Source: Palleronia abyssalis
GTDB lineage: Bacteria; Pseudomonadota; Alphaproteobacteria; Rhodobacterales; Rhodobacteraceae
Assembly: GCF_900302445.1 (NCBI RefSeq)
Contig: NZ_ONZF01000006.1
Span: forward strand, 1-64,000
Reading direction: 5' to 3'
DNA length: 64,000 nt
The notes under the pieces are model-generated. The model was not told the DNA's origin, searched no databases, and saw only the letters and a program-made list of their open reading frames with translations. Shown here piece by piece: positions 8,515-16,740 of this stretch (the stretch's first letter is position 1; every line of letters begins with the position of its first letter). Made by a program: the position numbers and the translations under genes.

Positions 8515-10554
8515 TCAGGCCCTGATCCGCTGAGGGACGAGGCCAAGCGCTTCCAGCCCTTCGACAACGCCGGAGGCATGGCTTTCACGGGTACGCAGAA
8601 GCCTGTCAGACGTCAGGAGGTCTGCAATTTCGTCCAAGGCGTTGGCCGGGAGGATCGCCCGCCCGCATTGTTCCAGCATGTCACGGTCGTTGCCGCTGTC
8701 CCCAGCCCCGATACAATCCGACAGGGCCAGTCCTTGGCGCGCGGCCTCGAACGCCACGGCGCGCGCCTTGCCCGCCCGTATCGGAAGGACATCGATGAAC
8801 CGCCCGTGGGACGGCACCACGCGGGCGACCAGACCGACCTCGCGCAGCGCCGCCTCGGCCCGGGCGCTGTCGGAGACCGTTCCGACATAGCTCAACTTCC
8901 AGGGGCGTTGTTCGAACGGGGCCTGGGGCACCAACCCGATCCGGGACAGGGCGTCCGCGATATCGTCCCGCGGCCAGGTTCTTTGCAGATCGGCGGCATA
9001 GTCCTGGCACAGGACGAGACCCGACGCGCCATGCCGCCAGATTTCCGTCCCGACAGAGGTGATGAACAGATCCGGCAACGGAAGCCGCCATTTGGCAAGA
9101 ACACGCCGCGCTTCCCCGATCGACCGTCCCGTCGCTACGGCAAACAAGCAGCGCGCCCGGCCCCGGTCGCTCGCCCACTCTGAAAACAAGCGAACGCCCG
9201 CGCGCGAGCCGGTCAGCGTGCCATCGATATCCGACGCCAGGATGGATTTCGGAGCGCGCACTGGCTTCGGCGGCGTGCTGCGCAGAGAGGCATAGAGCCT
9301 GCGAACCGCCGTGGCCCAGTTGCCCCAGGAATAAAGGCCCACATTGCGCAAAGCGGCTTCCGAGGCTTTCGTCCACGCGCCGTCATCCGAGATCAGATCG
9401 AAGCACGCCTGCCCGACCTCATCCGGATTGCGCGGATCGACCAGCCGACCGTGACCGATCCGAGGCAGGATCTCGGATGGACCGCCTTTGTCGGTCGCCA
9501 CCACGGGCAGACCGAACCGCGCGGCCTCCAGAACGGTCAGGCCGAACGGCTCGAACAGGGCGGGATTGGCAAAGACGCCGCGACCTTCGGCCGTCATGCG
9601 ATACAAGGAGGCCACATCTTGGGGATCGTGACGCCTGGGGATAGCGACCTTCCCCCACAGATCGTGCCGGTCAATGGCGTCGACCATCTGCCGCAGAACC
9701 CGCGTCTGTTCGGGCGTGCCACCTTCGACATCGTCGCGCTGCCCGGCCAGGATCACCAGGTTTGCCGTGTCCCGCAGCCCATCGTGGCGGCCGAAGGCAT
9801 CTATCAGGCCTGGAAGGTTCTTCTTCGCGACCGGCCGCGCGATGGCCAACACCTGCGGCCGGGTCATGTCGCGCAGGAACGGCCGCAGGCGTGCCTCGGC
9901 CCGGTCGCGCGGCCCGGCGGCGGGAAGGTGGATCCCGGGCGGCACGCAATGAGTCCGCCCCGCGGCGCCGATCCCGTAGGCCGGCACCTGGCGCTCGGCC
10001 TCGTCGCGGGAGGATCCGACGATGGCGTCCGCTTGCGCGATGGCTTCCCCTTCGGACGCGATGCGGGCCTTCAGCGCCGGACCGGTCAGGCCGCAGGCGC
10101 GTTTGTCGATCCCCAGCGAGTGGGGCGTGTAGACGAACGGAATGCCGAACCGCGCCTTCGCCGCCATTGCAAGGCGAGCCGCATCAGCGAAATGCGCGTG
10201 GATCGCGTCCGGCTTGCGGTCCAGCGCGGCGATCCAGTCAAGAAACGCCCGGCTCAGCGCCGGGATCTCGGCCGCAAGGCTTTCCTTTTCGAGGTAGGCG
10301 TTCGATGATGTCGACAGGCGCACGATCCGCGATTTCGGACCCAAACGCTCGACCGGGCGGGCATAGTCGTGACCAAGGCTATCGACCCGGAATGCACGGG
10401 TCACGACGTCCACCGAGGCGACGTCGTCCCGCGCCGCCAGCGCCTCGACGGCCCCCAGGATATACGCGATGTGGCCGCCCGTATCGCCCGTGACACCATA
10501 ATGCACCGGGGGGGCTTTCAGGCATCCACCCAGCGCGATGTGTACGATATGCAT
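8515..10554 (-). CDS. sucrose-phosphate synthase/phosphatase-like fusion (GT4 + HAD-IIB)
   Basis: A 679-residue two-domain protein. Residues about 1-425 are a GT4 synthase with the sucrose-phosphate-synthase hallmarks GDTGGHIAYILGAVEAL, IHAHFADAARLA, FVYTPHSLGIDKR, PPGIHLP and the donor motif EPFGLTVLEAARFGLPVVAT. Residues about 440-665 are an HAD-IIB phosphatase with nucleophile motif SDIDGTLTG and motif IV GAGDSGNDRDMLEQ. A fused synthase and phosphatase predicts direct release of a free disaccharide, most simply sucrose from a nucleotide-glucose and fructose-6-phosphate. A mannosyl-glycerate-like product is an alternative. The start ATG at 10554 has an upstream AGGAGG. It heads a four-gene operon with 1-4 base junctions. 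Confidence 0.85.
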   Translation of the reverse strand: MHIVHIALGGCLKAPPVHYGVTGDTGGHIAYILGAVEALAARDDVASVDVVTRAFRVDSLGHDYARPVERLGPKSRIVRLSTSSNAYLEKESLAAEIPALSRAFLDWIAALDRKPDAIHAHFADAARLAMAAKARFGIPFVYTPHSLGIDKRACGLTGPALKARIASEGEAIAQADAIVGSSRDEAERQVPAYGIGAAGRTHCVPPGIHLPAAGPRDRAEARLRPFLRDMTRPQVLAIARPVAKKNLPGLIDAFGRHDGLRDTANLVILAGQRDDVEGGTPEQTRVLRQMVDAIDRHDLWGKVAIPRRHDPQDVASLYRMTAEGRGVFANPALFEPFGLTVLEAARFGLPVVATDKGGPSEILPRIGHGRLVDPRNPDEVGQACFDLISDDGAWTKASEAALRNVGLYSWGNWATAVRRLYASLRSTPPKPVRAPKSILASDIDGTLTGSRAGVRLFSEWASDRGRARCLFAVATGRSIGEARRVLAKWRLPLPDLFITSVGTEIWRHGASGLVLCQDYAADLQRTWPRDDIADALSRIGLVPQAPFEQRPWKLSYVGTVSDSARAEAALREVGLVARVVPSHGRFIDVLPIRAGKARAVAFEAARQGLALSDCIGAGDSGNDRDMLEQCGRAILPANALDEIADLLTSDRLLRTRESHASGVVEGLEALGLVPQRIRA

Positions 10555-10746
10555 GGGGCGGCCTCCTGAAACCTGCTACTCGTGAACGAACGCCCGATCT
10601 TGAAGCCGGGCCGGCTAACCGACTCAAGAGGTTTACCTTTCGCTCGGTTCCCCGGGGGACCTGCGCGCATTCGCGCACCCTTGACGGCGGGCCAGACCGA
10701 CCGACCTGTGCGGCGCACCGGCAAGCGCGTCCGGCGAAGGAAGAAA

Positions 10747-11532
10747 ATGGCCCAGAGATACATTTTCGTCGGCGGTCTGCACCGCTCGGGGACATCGATC
10801 CTCGCGCGTCTGATCGCCGCCCATCCGCAAGTACGCGGCATCACCGGCGCACCGGTCCCCGAGCAGGAAGGCGTGTACCTGCAAGGCGCCATTCCCCACA
10901 CCGCGCAGTCAGGCCGCCCCCTTCATTTCGCGACCGACCCCGCGCAGCACCTGATCGAAGCCGGCCCCCATGACCGGTTGGAGACGCGCGACCGCCTCGC
11001 CTCGGACTGGGATCGCTGGTTCGCCCCGGGCGGGGACTGGCGGGTCGAAAAGAGCCCCGTGAACTTGACGCGCATGCGGCTTTATCAACAGCTCTTTCCG
11101 GCGTCACAGTTCATCGTCATCCTGCGCCACCCCCAGGCCATGGCCCGCGCGCTGGAGAAATGGGGGCATTCGAACACCGAGGCCGCCGTCGACCACTGGA
11201 TCGCGGCGCACCGTATCGTCGAGGCCGATCTGGATTTCCTCCACTCGGTGATGGTGCTGCGCTACGAGGATCTCGTGGCCCGACCCGACAGGGTCAGATC
11301 GGCCATTTTCAGCTTCCTGCAACTCGGTGCCGGAGACGCGGACCAAAGCGAGGCGATCCGCGGCCAGAACCAGAAGTACGATCCGCCCCCGCCCCTGCGT
11401 CCCGATCAGGCGCAGGCTCTGGCGCGATGGGGATATGGCGACGGTTTCCGGACGACTCCCATCGCGCCGCAGGTCCGACACGCCCTTCGCGGCGCGCGGG
11501 AGAAGACGATTCAAGCCCTGGAAACCGACTGA
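10747..11532 (+). CDS. PAPS-dependent sulfotransferase
   Basis: A 261-residue cytosolic-type sulfotransferase. The 5'-phosphosulfate loop is RYIFVGGLHRSGTSILARL near the N-terminus. The 3'-phosphate region is FIVILRHPQAMARALEKWGH, followed by VLRYEDLVARPDRV. The start ATG at 10747 follows GGCGAAGGAAG; a reading from 10582 adds 55 basic residues without family similarity. It is divergent from the SPS-headed operon across about 190 bases, so the sulfated acceptor may be the glycan made there. That link is inference from position only. Confidence 0.8.
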   Translation: MAQRYIFVGGLHRSGTSILARLIAAHPQVRGITGAPVPEQEGVYLQGAIPHTAQSGRPLHFATDPAQHLIEAGPHDRLETRDRLASDWDRWFAPGGDWRVEKSPVNLTRMRLYQQLFPASQFIVILRHPQAMARALEKWGHSNTEAAVDHWIAAHRIVEADLDFLHSVMVLRYEDLVARPDRVRSAIFSFLQLGAGDADQSEAIRGQNQKYDPPPPLRPDQAQALARWGYGDGFRTTPIAPQVRHALRGAREKTIQALETD

Positions 11533-11561
11533 GTTCCTGCCCCTGACGACTGCCGATCAGC

Positions 11562-11586
11562 GGAACTTTGCTTCCATCGGCTGGTT
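11562..11586 (+). promoter_or_regulatory. candidate EcfG-type (general stress) promoter
   Basis: GGAAC at 11562-11566 is followed after 17 bases by GTT at 11584-11586. This matches the alphaproteobacterial EcfG pattern of a GGAAC -35 box and a GTT -10 box. It ends 44 bases before the response regulator ATG at 11631. It is a short degenerate motif and no other copy with correct spacing was found in the window's intergenic regions, so it needs experimental support. Confidence 0.4.
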
Positions 11587-11630
11587 TGAAAACAAAGGCG
11601 CAGTCCGACACAATTCGTGGAATTATCAGT

Positions 11631-12050
11631 ATGGTATCGGCACAAGGCGACAGTCGGGCCGACGACACCCGAAACACATCCCGACCGACCCGTGTTCTTG
11701 TGGTCGAGGATGAGGCGCTGATCGGAATGGACCTGGTCATGACGCTGGAATCATGGGGCTACGTTGCCGATGGTCCCCACAAGAATTGCGATCAGGCCAT
11801 ATCGGCGCTGACAAGCTTCGAGCCCGATATCGGGATACTGGACGTCAATCTGGGCCGCGACAAGACCAGCCGCCCCATCGCGACGGAAATGTCGCGCCTC
11901 GAAATCCCGTATCTGTTCCTGACCGGCTATTCCGCGTCCCAAACAGCGGAAGATGACGTGCTGCGTCATGCACCCCTTCTGGGCAAACCCGTCAATCACA
12001 TGGAACTGCGTCGGGCGCTGCTCGACCTTGTCCCGGACCGCTCCGATTGA
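11631..12050 (+). CDS. single-domain response regulator (FAT-GUY-like receiver)
   Basis: A 139-residue receiver domain and nothing else. Acidic pair E26/D27 (VLVVEDEALIG), phospho-acceptor D71 (IGILDVNLG), T98 in FLTGY and K119 in LLGKPVN are all in place. The F-x-T-G-Y block is characteristic of the FAT-GUY receivers that partner HWE/HisKA2 kinases in alphaproteobacteria. A kinase of that class lies at 56996-57616. With no output domain it probably acts by protein contact or as a phosphate sink. The start at 11631 is chosen because upstream codons encode non-conserved sequence and cover the candidate EcfG promoter. Confidence 0.85.
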   Translation: MVSAQGDSRADDTRNTSRPTRVLVVEDEALIGMDLVMTLESWGYVADGPHKNCDQAISALTSFEPDIGILDVNLGRDKTSRPIATEMSRLEIPYLFLTGYSASQTAEDDVLRHAPLLGKPVNHMELRRALLDLVPDRSD

Positions 12051-12065
12051 TCAGGCAACGCATGC

Positions 12066-12096
12066 GCGGCGGGCAGGTTAGACAACCGCCCGCCGC
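12066..12096. terminator. hairpin between convergent genes
   Basis: The arms GCGGCGGGC (12066-12074) and GCCCGCCGC (12088-12096) pair perfectly. Inside, GGTT pairs with AACC around an AGAC loop with one bulged A. It lies between the convergent response regulator and binding-protein genes and can serve both strands, though neither side has a clear T run. Confidence 0.55.
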
Positions 12097-12103
12097 AGAT
12101 CCC

Positions 12104-13054
12104 TCAGAACGGGCTGTCGGGATAATAGAACTCTTCCGCGTTCTCCGGCGTGATGAGGACCGAGCCGATCGTGAACGTCCCTGACACCGGGGCGGATGAC
12201 GTCAGGCCCACGGCAGTCATTTCGATTGCGGTCGCGATCATCGCAGGGGGATAGGTCACGTCTGCGGGGATCATCTCGTCCCCTTCCATGACGCGCTGGA
12301 CCATCTCTTTCATCCCGGCACCGCCGAGCACGAACTGGATGTCGTCGCGTCCCGCGGCCTCGATCGCGGCCAGGACACCCACGGCCATGTCGTCGTCCGA
12401 CGCCCAGACCGCGTCGATCTGCTCGTGCTTTTGCAGGAAGTCCTGCATCACGTTGAAGCTGTCGTCACGGTTCCAGTTGCCGTGCTCCATGTCGATGATG
12501 TTGATGCCCGAGCCTTCGATGGCTTGCTCGAAACCCTCGACCCGCATGTTGTCGATGGTGGTGGGAATGCCGCGCAGCACGACGATATCGCCGCCATCGG
12601 GCATTTGAGAGGCCATGTATTCCCCCGAAACCCGGCCGAAGCCCTCATTGTCCCCGGCGACATACAGATCCTCGATCCCGTCGACCGACAGGCCCCGGTC
12701 GACGACCGTGACCCAGACGCCCGCGTCGGCGACAGCCTGGACAGGTCCGGTCAGCGGCTCGGACTCGAATGGCAGGACGACCAGCGCGTCGATGTTGCGC
12801 GTGGCCATCATGTCTTCGATGTCGTTCACCTGCGTGCCGGGATCCGAGGCGGTGGACAGGACGAAGTCGAGGTTCGGATAGACTTCCTCCAACCGCTCCA
12901 CGGCCTCCTGGGCGTGGAAGTTCATGCCGCCCGCCCAGCCATGGGTGGCCGCGGGGATCGACACGCCGATCACCGACGTCTCCTGCGCGGTGGCCGCGGT
13001 CGTCATGGCAACGCTGGCAGCGCCGGCCATCAGGATCGCTTTCATATGGGTCAT
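12104..13054 (-). CDS. sugar ABC transporter periplasmic binding protein
   Basis: A 316-residue RbsB/type-I periplasmic binding protein. The signal peptide MTHMKAILMAGAASVAMTTA ends at an ATAQ cleavage site. The mature part has VIGVSIPAATHGWAGGMNFH, IDALVVLPFESEPLTGPV and AVWASDDDMAVGVLAAIEAA, the usual hinge and ligand-side segments for pentose/hexose or inositol binders. SD GGAGG is seven bases before ATG 13054. It is the last gene of the LacI-headed operon, 33 bases after the permease. Ligand not identifiable here. Confidence 0.9.
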   Translation of the reverse strand: MTHMKAILMAGAASVAMTTAATAQETSVIGVSIPAATHGWAGGMNFHAQEAVERLEEVYPNLDFVLSTASDPGTQVNDIEDMMATRNIDALVVLPFESEPLTGPVQAVADAGVWVTVVDRGLSVDGIEDLYVAGDNEGFGRVSGEYMASQMPDGGDIVVLRGIPTTIDNMRVEGFEQAIEGSGINIIDMEHGNWNRDDSFNVMQDFLQKHEQIDAVWASDDDMAVGVLAAIEAAGRDDIQFVLGGAGMKEMVQRVMEGDEMIPADVTYPPAMIATAIEMTAVGLTSSAPVSGTFTIGSVLITPENAEEFYYPDSPF

Positions 13055-13087
13055 TTTCGTTCCTCCCTTGATGCAGGCGGGGCTGTC

Positions 13088-14086
13088 TCAGCCCTTCGCC
13101 TTTGCCTCTCGCTGCAAGATCACAGCGAGAATGATGATGACCCCCTGGATCGCCCCGTTCAGGTACGGCGATACGAAGTCGGTCAAATTCAGAATGTTGT
13201 CGATCAGCGACAGGATCAACACGCCGATCACGGTGCCCCAAACGCGTCCGAACCCGCCCTTCAGGACGGTGCCGCCGATGATGACGGCCGCGATCGCCTC
13301 AAGCTCCCACAACAGGCCGGTCGAGGCTGAGGCCGATCCAAGCCGAGGCACGTACATGATGGTCGCGACCCCGACCAGAAGGCCCAGCATCGCATAGGTC
13401 AACAGCCGCGTGCGGTTGACGTCCACGTTCGAATAATGCGCGACGTGCTCGTTCGACCCGGTCGCGGCGCAATGACGGCCGAAGCGGGCAAAGCTCATCA
13501 GGATCTCGCCCAGGATGACGACCAGCGCAAAAACGATGATCGGCCAGGAAATCCCCAGGATCCCGTCGAAATAGACCGGCCGGTAGAAGGTGCGCAGCCC
13601 GAAATCCAAAGACAGCGTACCCCCGTCGGCCAGCCAGGTGACGAGGCTCCGATAGATGCCCATTGTGCCCAGCGTCACGATGAACGCCTCGATCCCCAGC
13701 GCGGTTATCAGGAACCCGTTGATCAGCCCCGCGACGATCCCGGCCACGATGGCGACCACCATCCCCAGCAGGATGATCGGCACGCCGATCCCCAAGGTGG
13801 GCAGCGCGGCGTTCATCACCAGGATCATCAGACCCGCGATGAAGGCCGCCATGGACCCGACCGACAGGTCCAGGCCCCCCGCCGTGATCACGAAGGTCAT
13901 GCCGACCGCGATGATGCCGATGAAGGCCGACCGCGCCAGCACGTTCGTTATGTTCGCCGCCCCGAGGAAGTTCGAGTTTAGCGACGCGCCGATCGCGATG
14001 AGGACCAGAAGGGCGATCACGGGGCCCAGAAGGCTCATCGACGGAAGGCTGCGCTTCGGCGCGGGGGTTGCTGTATCGCTGGTCAT
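13088..14086 (-). CDS. sugar ABC transporter permease (RbsC family)
   Basis: A 332-residue inner-membrane permease of the BPD_transp_2/RbsC family with about ten hydrophobic segments. It includes IGIIAVGMTFVITAGGLDLSV, the conserved GGIDLSVGS-type EAA-like loop, and GSASASTGLLWELEAIAAVI with the downstream GGTVLKGGFGR block. The start ATG overlaps the ATPase stop by one base (TGATG), implying coupled translation and a stoichiometric transporter with the flanking ATPase and binding protein. Confidence 0.92.
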   Translation of the reverse strand: MTSDTATPAPKRSLPSMSLLGPVIALLVLIAIGASLNSNFLGAANITNVLARSAFIGIIAVGMTFVITAGGLDLSVGSMAAFIAGLMILVMNAALPTLGIGVPIILLGMVVAIVAGIVAGLINGFLITALGIEAFIVTLGTMGIYRSLVTWLADGGTLSLDFGLRTFYRPVYFDGILGISWPIIVFALVVILGEILMSFARFGRHCAATGSNEHVAHYSNVDVNRTRLLTYAMLGLLVGVATIMYVPRLGSASASTGLLWELEAIAAVIIGGTVLKGGFGRVWGTVIGVLILSLIDNILNLTDFVSPYLNGAIQGVIIILAVILQREAKAKG

Positions 14087-15612
14087 CAGGCCACCTTCCC
14101 GTTCATGTCCGCGCCCACGCCCATGGCGCGGCGCACGATTGCATCTTCGCCGATCTCGTCGCCCGACAGGATCCCCGCCGACCGGCCTGAGCGCATGACC
14201 ATCACGCGGTCCGACAGGCCGATCACCTCCTGCATTTCCGAGCTGATCATGACGATCCCATGCCCCTGTGCCGCGAGGTTGCGCAGATAGGCATAGATCT
14301 GCTGCTTGGTTCCGATGTCGATGCCGCGCGTGGGCTCATCCACGATCAGGATCGACGGCTCAGTCTGCATGACCTTCGCAAGCAGCAGCTTCTGCTGGTT
14401 GCCGCCCGACAGGTTGCCGACGGCGACGTCCCTCTGTCCGGCGCGGATGTCGAAGGCTTCGATGGCCGCGTCCAGGGCACGCTCCTCGGCGGCCTTGTCG
14501 ATCAGGAACCCGCCGAACCGGTCCAGCGCCTGCAACGTCAGGTTCACCCGCAGACCCATCCCAAGAAGCAGGCCGCGCAGCTTGCGATCCTCGGTCAGGT
14601 AGCACAGCCCGTGATCGCGGGCGTCCTTGGGGCGACGGATGTCGGCCGCCTTGCCGCCGATCTCGACCAGACGGGCCGAGGCGGGGCGCAGGCCGCACAG
14701 CCCCTCCATCGCCTCGGTCCGGCCCGAGCCGATCAGGCCGGCGATCCCCAGGATCTCACCCCGGCGCAGCTCGAACCCGATATCCTCGGCATAGCCGGGG
14801 ACGGTCAGCCCCTCGACCCGCATCATCACCTCGCCCGGCGGGGTGTCGGGCTTGTCGGGGAACAGGTCCGAGACATCGCGCCCGACCATGGCGGTCGCCA
14901 TCTCGTCTTCCGACACCTCGGCCGCGGGGCCGTCATGGACCACCGAGCCGTCCCGCAGGATAGTCACTTGGTCCGCGATCTCGGCCACTTCCCCCAGCTT
15001 GTGCGAGGTGAACAGGATCGCCGTTCCCGCCTTCTTCAGCGCGCGGACCTGGTCGAACAGGACGTCCGTTTCCTGCGCGGTCAGAACGGCCGTCGGCTCG
15101 TCCATGATCAGGATCCGGGCATCGCGGCTCAGGGCCTTGGCGATCTCGACCATCTGCTTGTCCGAGTTCGACAGCGTCGATACCCGGGCGTTCGGATCGA
15201 CGTCGCAATTCACCCGGTCCAGGTAGTCCCGCGTCAACTGCCGCATCTTTTTCTTGTCCAGAAGCCAGCCGCGACGCAGCTCGCGCCCCAGGAAGATGTT
15301 CTGCTCGACAGTCAACTGCTCGGCGATGTTGAACTCCTGGTGGATCATCACGATCCCGGCCTCCTCGCCGTCGTGGAGCGAGGCGAATGTCACCTCCTCC
15401 CCGTCCAGCAGGATCCGCCCGGAGGTGGCACCCTGATATCCGGCGAGGATCTTCATCGTCGTCGACTTGCCGGCCCCGTTCTCTCCGATCAGGGCCAGCA
15501 CCTCCCCCGCCCTCAGCTCCAGATCGACGCCGTGCAGAACCTCGATCGGTCCGAAGCTTTTGCGCACGTCGCGCAAGGCCAGGGTCGGCGGGGTCGTCAC
15601 AGCGTCACCCAC
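14086..15612 (-). CDS. sugar ABC transporter ATP-binding protein (RbsA/MglA family, two NBDs)
   Basis: A 508-residue tandem ATPase. NBD1 has Walker A IGENGAGKST, signature LSNSDKQMVEIAKALS and Walker B ILIMDEPTAVL. NBD2 has the degenerate Walker A AGLIGSGRTEAM typical of this family, signature LSGGNQQKLLLAKVM and Walker B ILIVDEPTRGID. Start choice: GTG at 15612 has AAGGA nine bases upstream. GTG at 15600, overlapping the upstream stop as GTGA, is the alternative. Either way it overlaps the Gfo/Idh gene and is part of the same operon. Confidence 0.93.
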   Translation of the reverse strand: MGDAVTTPPTLALRDVRKSFGPIEVLHGVDLELRAGEVLALIGENGAGKSTTMKILAGYQGATSGRILLDGEEVTFASLHDGEEAGIVMIHQEFNIAEQLTVEQNIFLGRELRRGWLLDKKKMRQLTRDYLDRVNCDVDPNARVSTLSNSDKQMVEIAKALSRDARILIMDEPTAVLTAQETDVLFDQVRALKKAGTAILFTSHKLGEVAEIADQVTILRDGSVVHDGPAAEVSEDEMATAMVGRDVSDLFPDKPDTPPGEVMMRVEGLTVPGYAEDIGFELRRGEILGIAGLIGSGRTEAMEGLCGLRPASARLVEIGGKAADIRRPKDARDHGLCYLTEDRKLRGLLLGMGLRVNLTLQALDRFGGFLIDKAAEERALDAAIEAFDIRAGQRDVAVGNLSGGNQQKLLLAKVMQTEPSILIVDEPTRGIDIGTKQQIYAYLRNLAAQGHGIVMISSEMQEVIGLSDRVMVMRSGRSAGILSGDEIGEDAIVRRAMGVGADMNGKVA

Positions 15613-16739
15613 GCGGCGTCATCCTTCGACGAGGCGACGCAGGCCCGGATGAAGGCCATCCCTTCCATCCCTGCCCCGATACCCGGCAGAACGCCCATCA
15701 CCTCGTCGCGCGAGGCGCCGTCCTGCACCGCGCGGATCGCGTCGGCGGCGGCGGTATAGATGTTCGCGAAGGCCTCCAGATACCCTTCCGGGTGGCCGGG
15801 CGGAATGCGGCTGACCGCGTTGGCGGCATCGCTGGCGGCCGCCCCCATGCGGGTGATCCGGCGCGTCGCCTCACCATGCGGGGTGAACCACAGCTCGTTG
15901 GGGTTTTCCTGCGCCCATTCCAGCGCGCCCTTTGCGCCGAACACCCGCAGGCGCAGCCCGTTCTCGCACCCGGGCGCGACCTGGCTGCACCACAGCATTC
16001 CCCGCGCGCCGCCGTCGAAGCGCAGCATCACATGCGCGTTGTCGTCCAGCGCCCGCCCGGGGCCAAAACTGTGCAGATCAGCGGCCAGCGACGCCCCCTT
16101 CAGTCCCGTCACGAAAGTGGCAAGGTTGAACGCATGCGTACCGATATCGCCCACGGCCCCACCCGCGCCCGAGCGTTCGGGATCGGTCCGCCACTCGGCC
16201 TGCTTGACGCCTTGCGTCTCGACCGGGTCGGTCATCCAGTCCTGGGGGTATTCCACCTGAACGACGCGCAGCTCGCCCAGATCGCCTGCAGCCACCATCT
16301 GCCGCGCCTGCCGCACCATGGGATAGCCGGTGTAGTTGTGGGTCAGGATGAACAACGCGCTGCTGTCGCGCACCGCGGCCTCCATCGACGCGGCATCCTC
16401 GCCCGTCGCGGTCAGCGGCTTGTCGCAGATCACGTGGATGCCCCGCGACAGGAACGCCTGCGCCGCCGGGAAGTGGACGTGGTTCGGCGTGACGATGCTG
16501 ACCGCCTCGATCCCGTCGTCGCGACCCGCCTCGCCCTCGGCCATCTCCTCGAAGCTGCCGTAGTTCCGATCGGGCGCCAAGCCCAGCGCCTCGCCGCTCT
16601 TCCGGGCCTTCTCGGGGTTCGAGCTCAGCGCGCCGGCCACAAGCTCGAACCGGTCGTCGATCCGGCTGGCAATGCGGTGAACGCCGCCGATGAACGCGTC
16701 CGTGCCGCCGCCGACCATACCCAGTCTGATCCGTGCCAT
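15597..16739 (-). CDS. Gfo/Idh/MocA-family sugar oxidoreductase
   Basis: A 380-residue NAD(P)-dependent dehydrogenase. The N-terminal Rossmann fold opens RIRLGMVGGGTDAFIGGVH. The catalytic lysine sits in ICDKPLTATGEDA (the EKP-type motif), and the C-terminal substrate domain has GSGAGGAVGDIGTHAFNLA. The start ATG 16739 lies one base from the upstream isomerase stop. With the isomerase and transporter it likely oxidises the imported sugar or polyol; inositol, an anhydrosugar or a keto-sugar are all compatible and none is proven. Confidence 0.88.
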   Translation of the reverse strand: MARIRLGMVGGGTDAFIGGVHRIASRIDDRFELVAGALSSNPEKARKSGEALGLAPDRNYGSFEEMAEGEAGRDDGIEAVSIVTPNHVHFPAAQAFLSRGIHVICDKPLTATGEDAASMEAAVRDSSALFILTHNYTGYPMVRQARQMVAAGDLGELRVVQVEYPQDWMTDPVETQGVKQAEWRTDPERSGAGGAVGDIGTHAFNLATFVTGLKGASLAADLHSFGPGRALDDNAHVMLRFDGGARGMLWCSQVAPGCENGLRLRVFGAKGALEWAQENPNELWFTPHGEATRRITRMGAAASDAANAVSRIPPGHPEGYLEAFANIYTAAADAIRAVQDGASRDEVMGVLPGIGAGMEGMAFIRACVASSKDDAAWVTL

Positions 16740-16740
16740 A

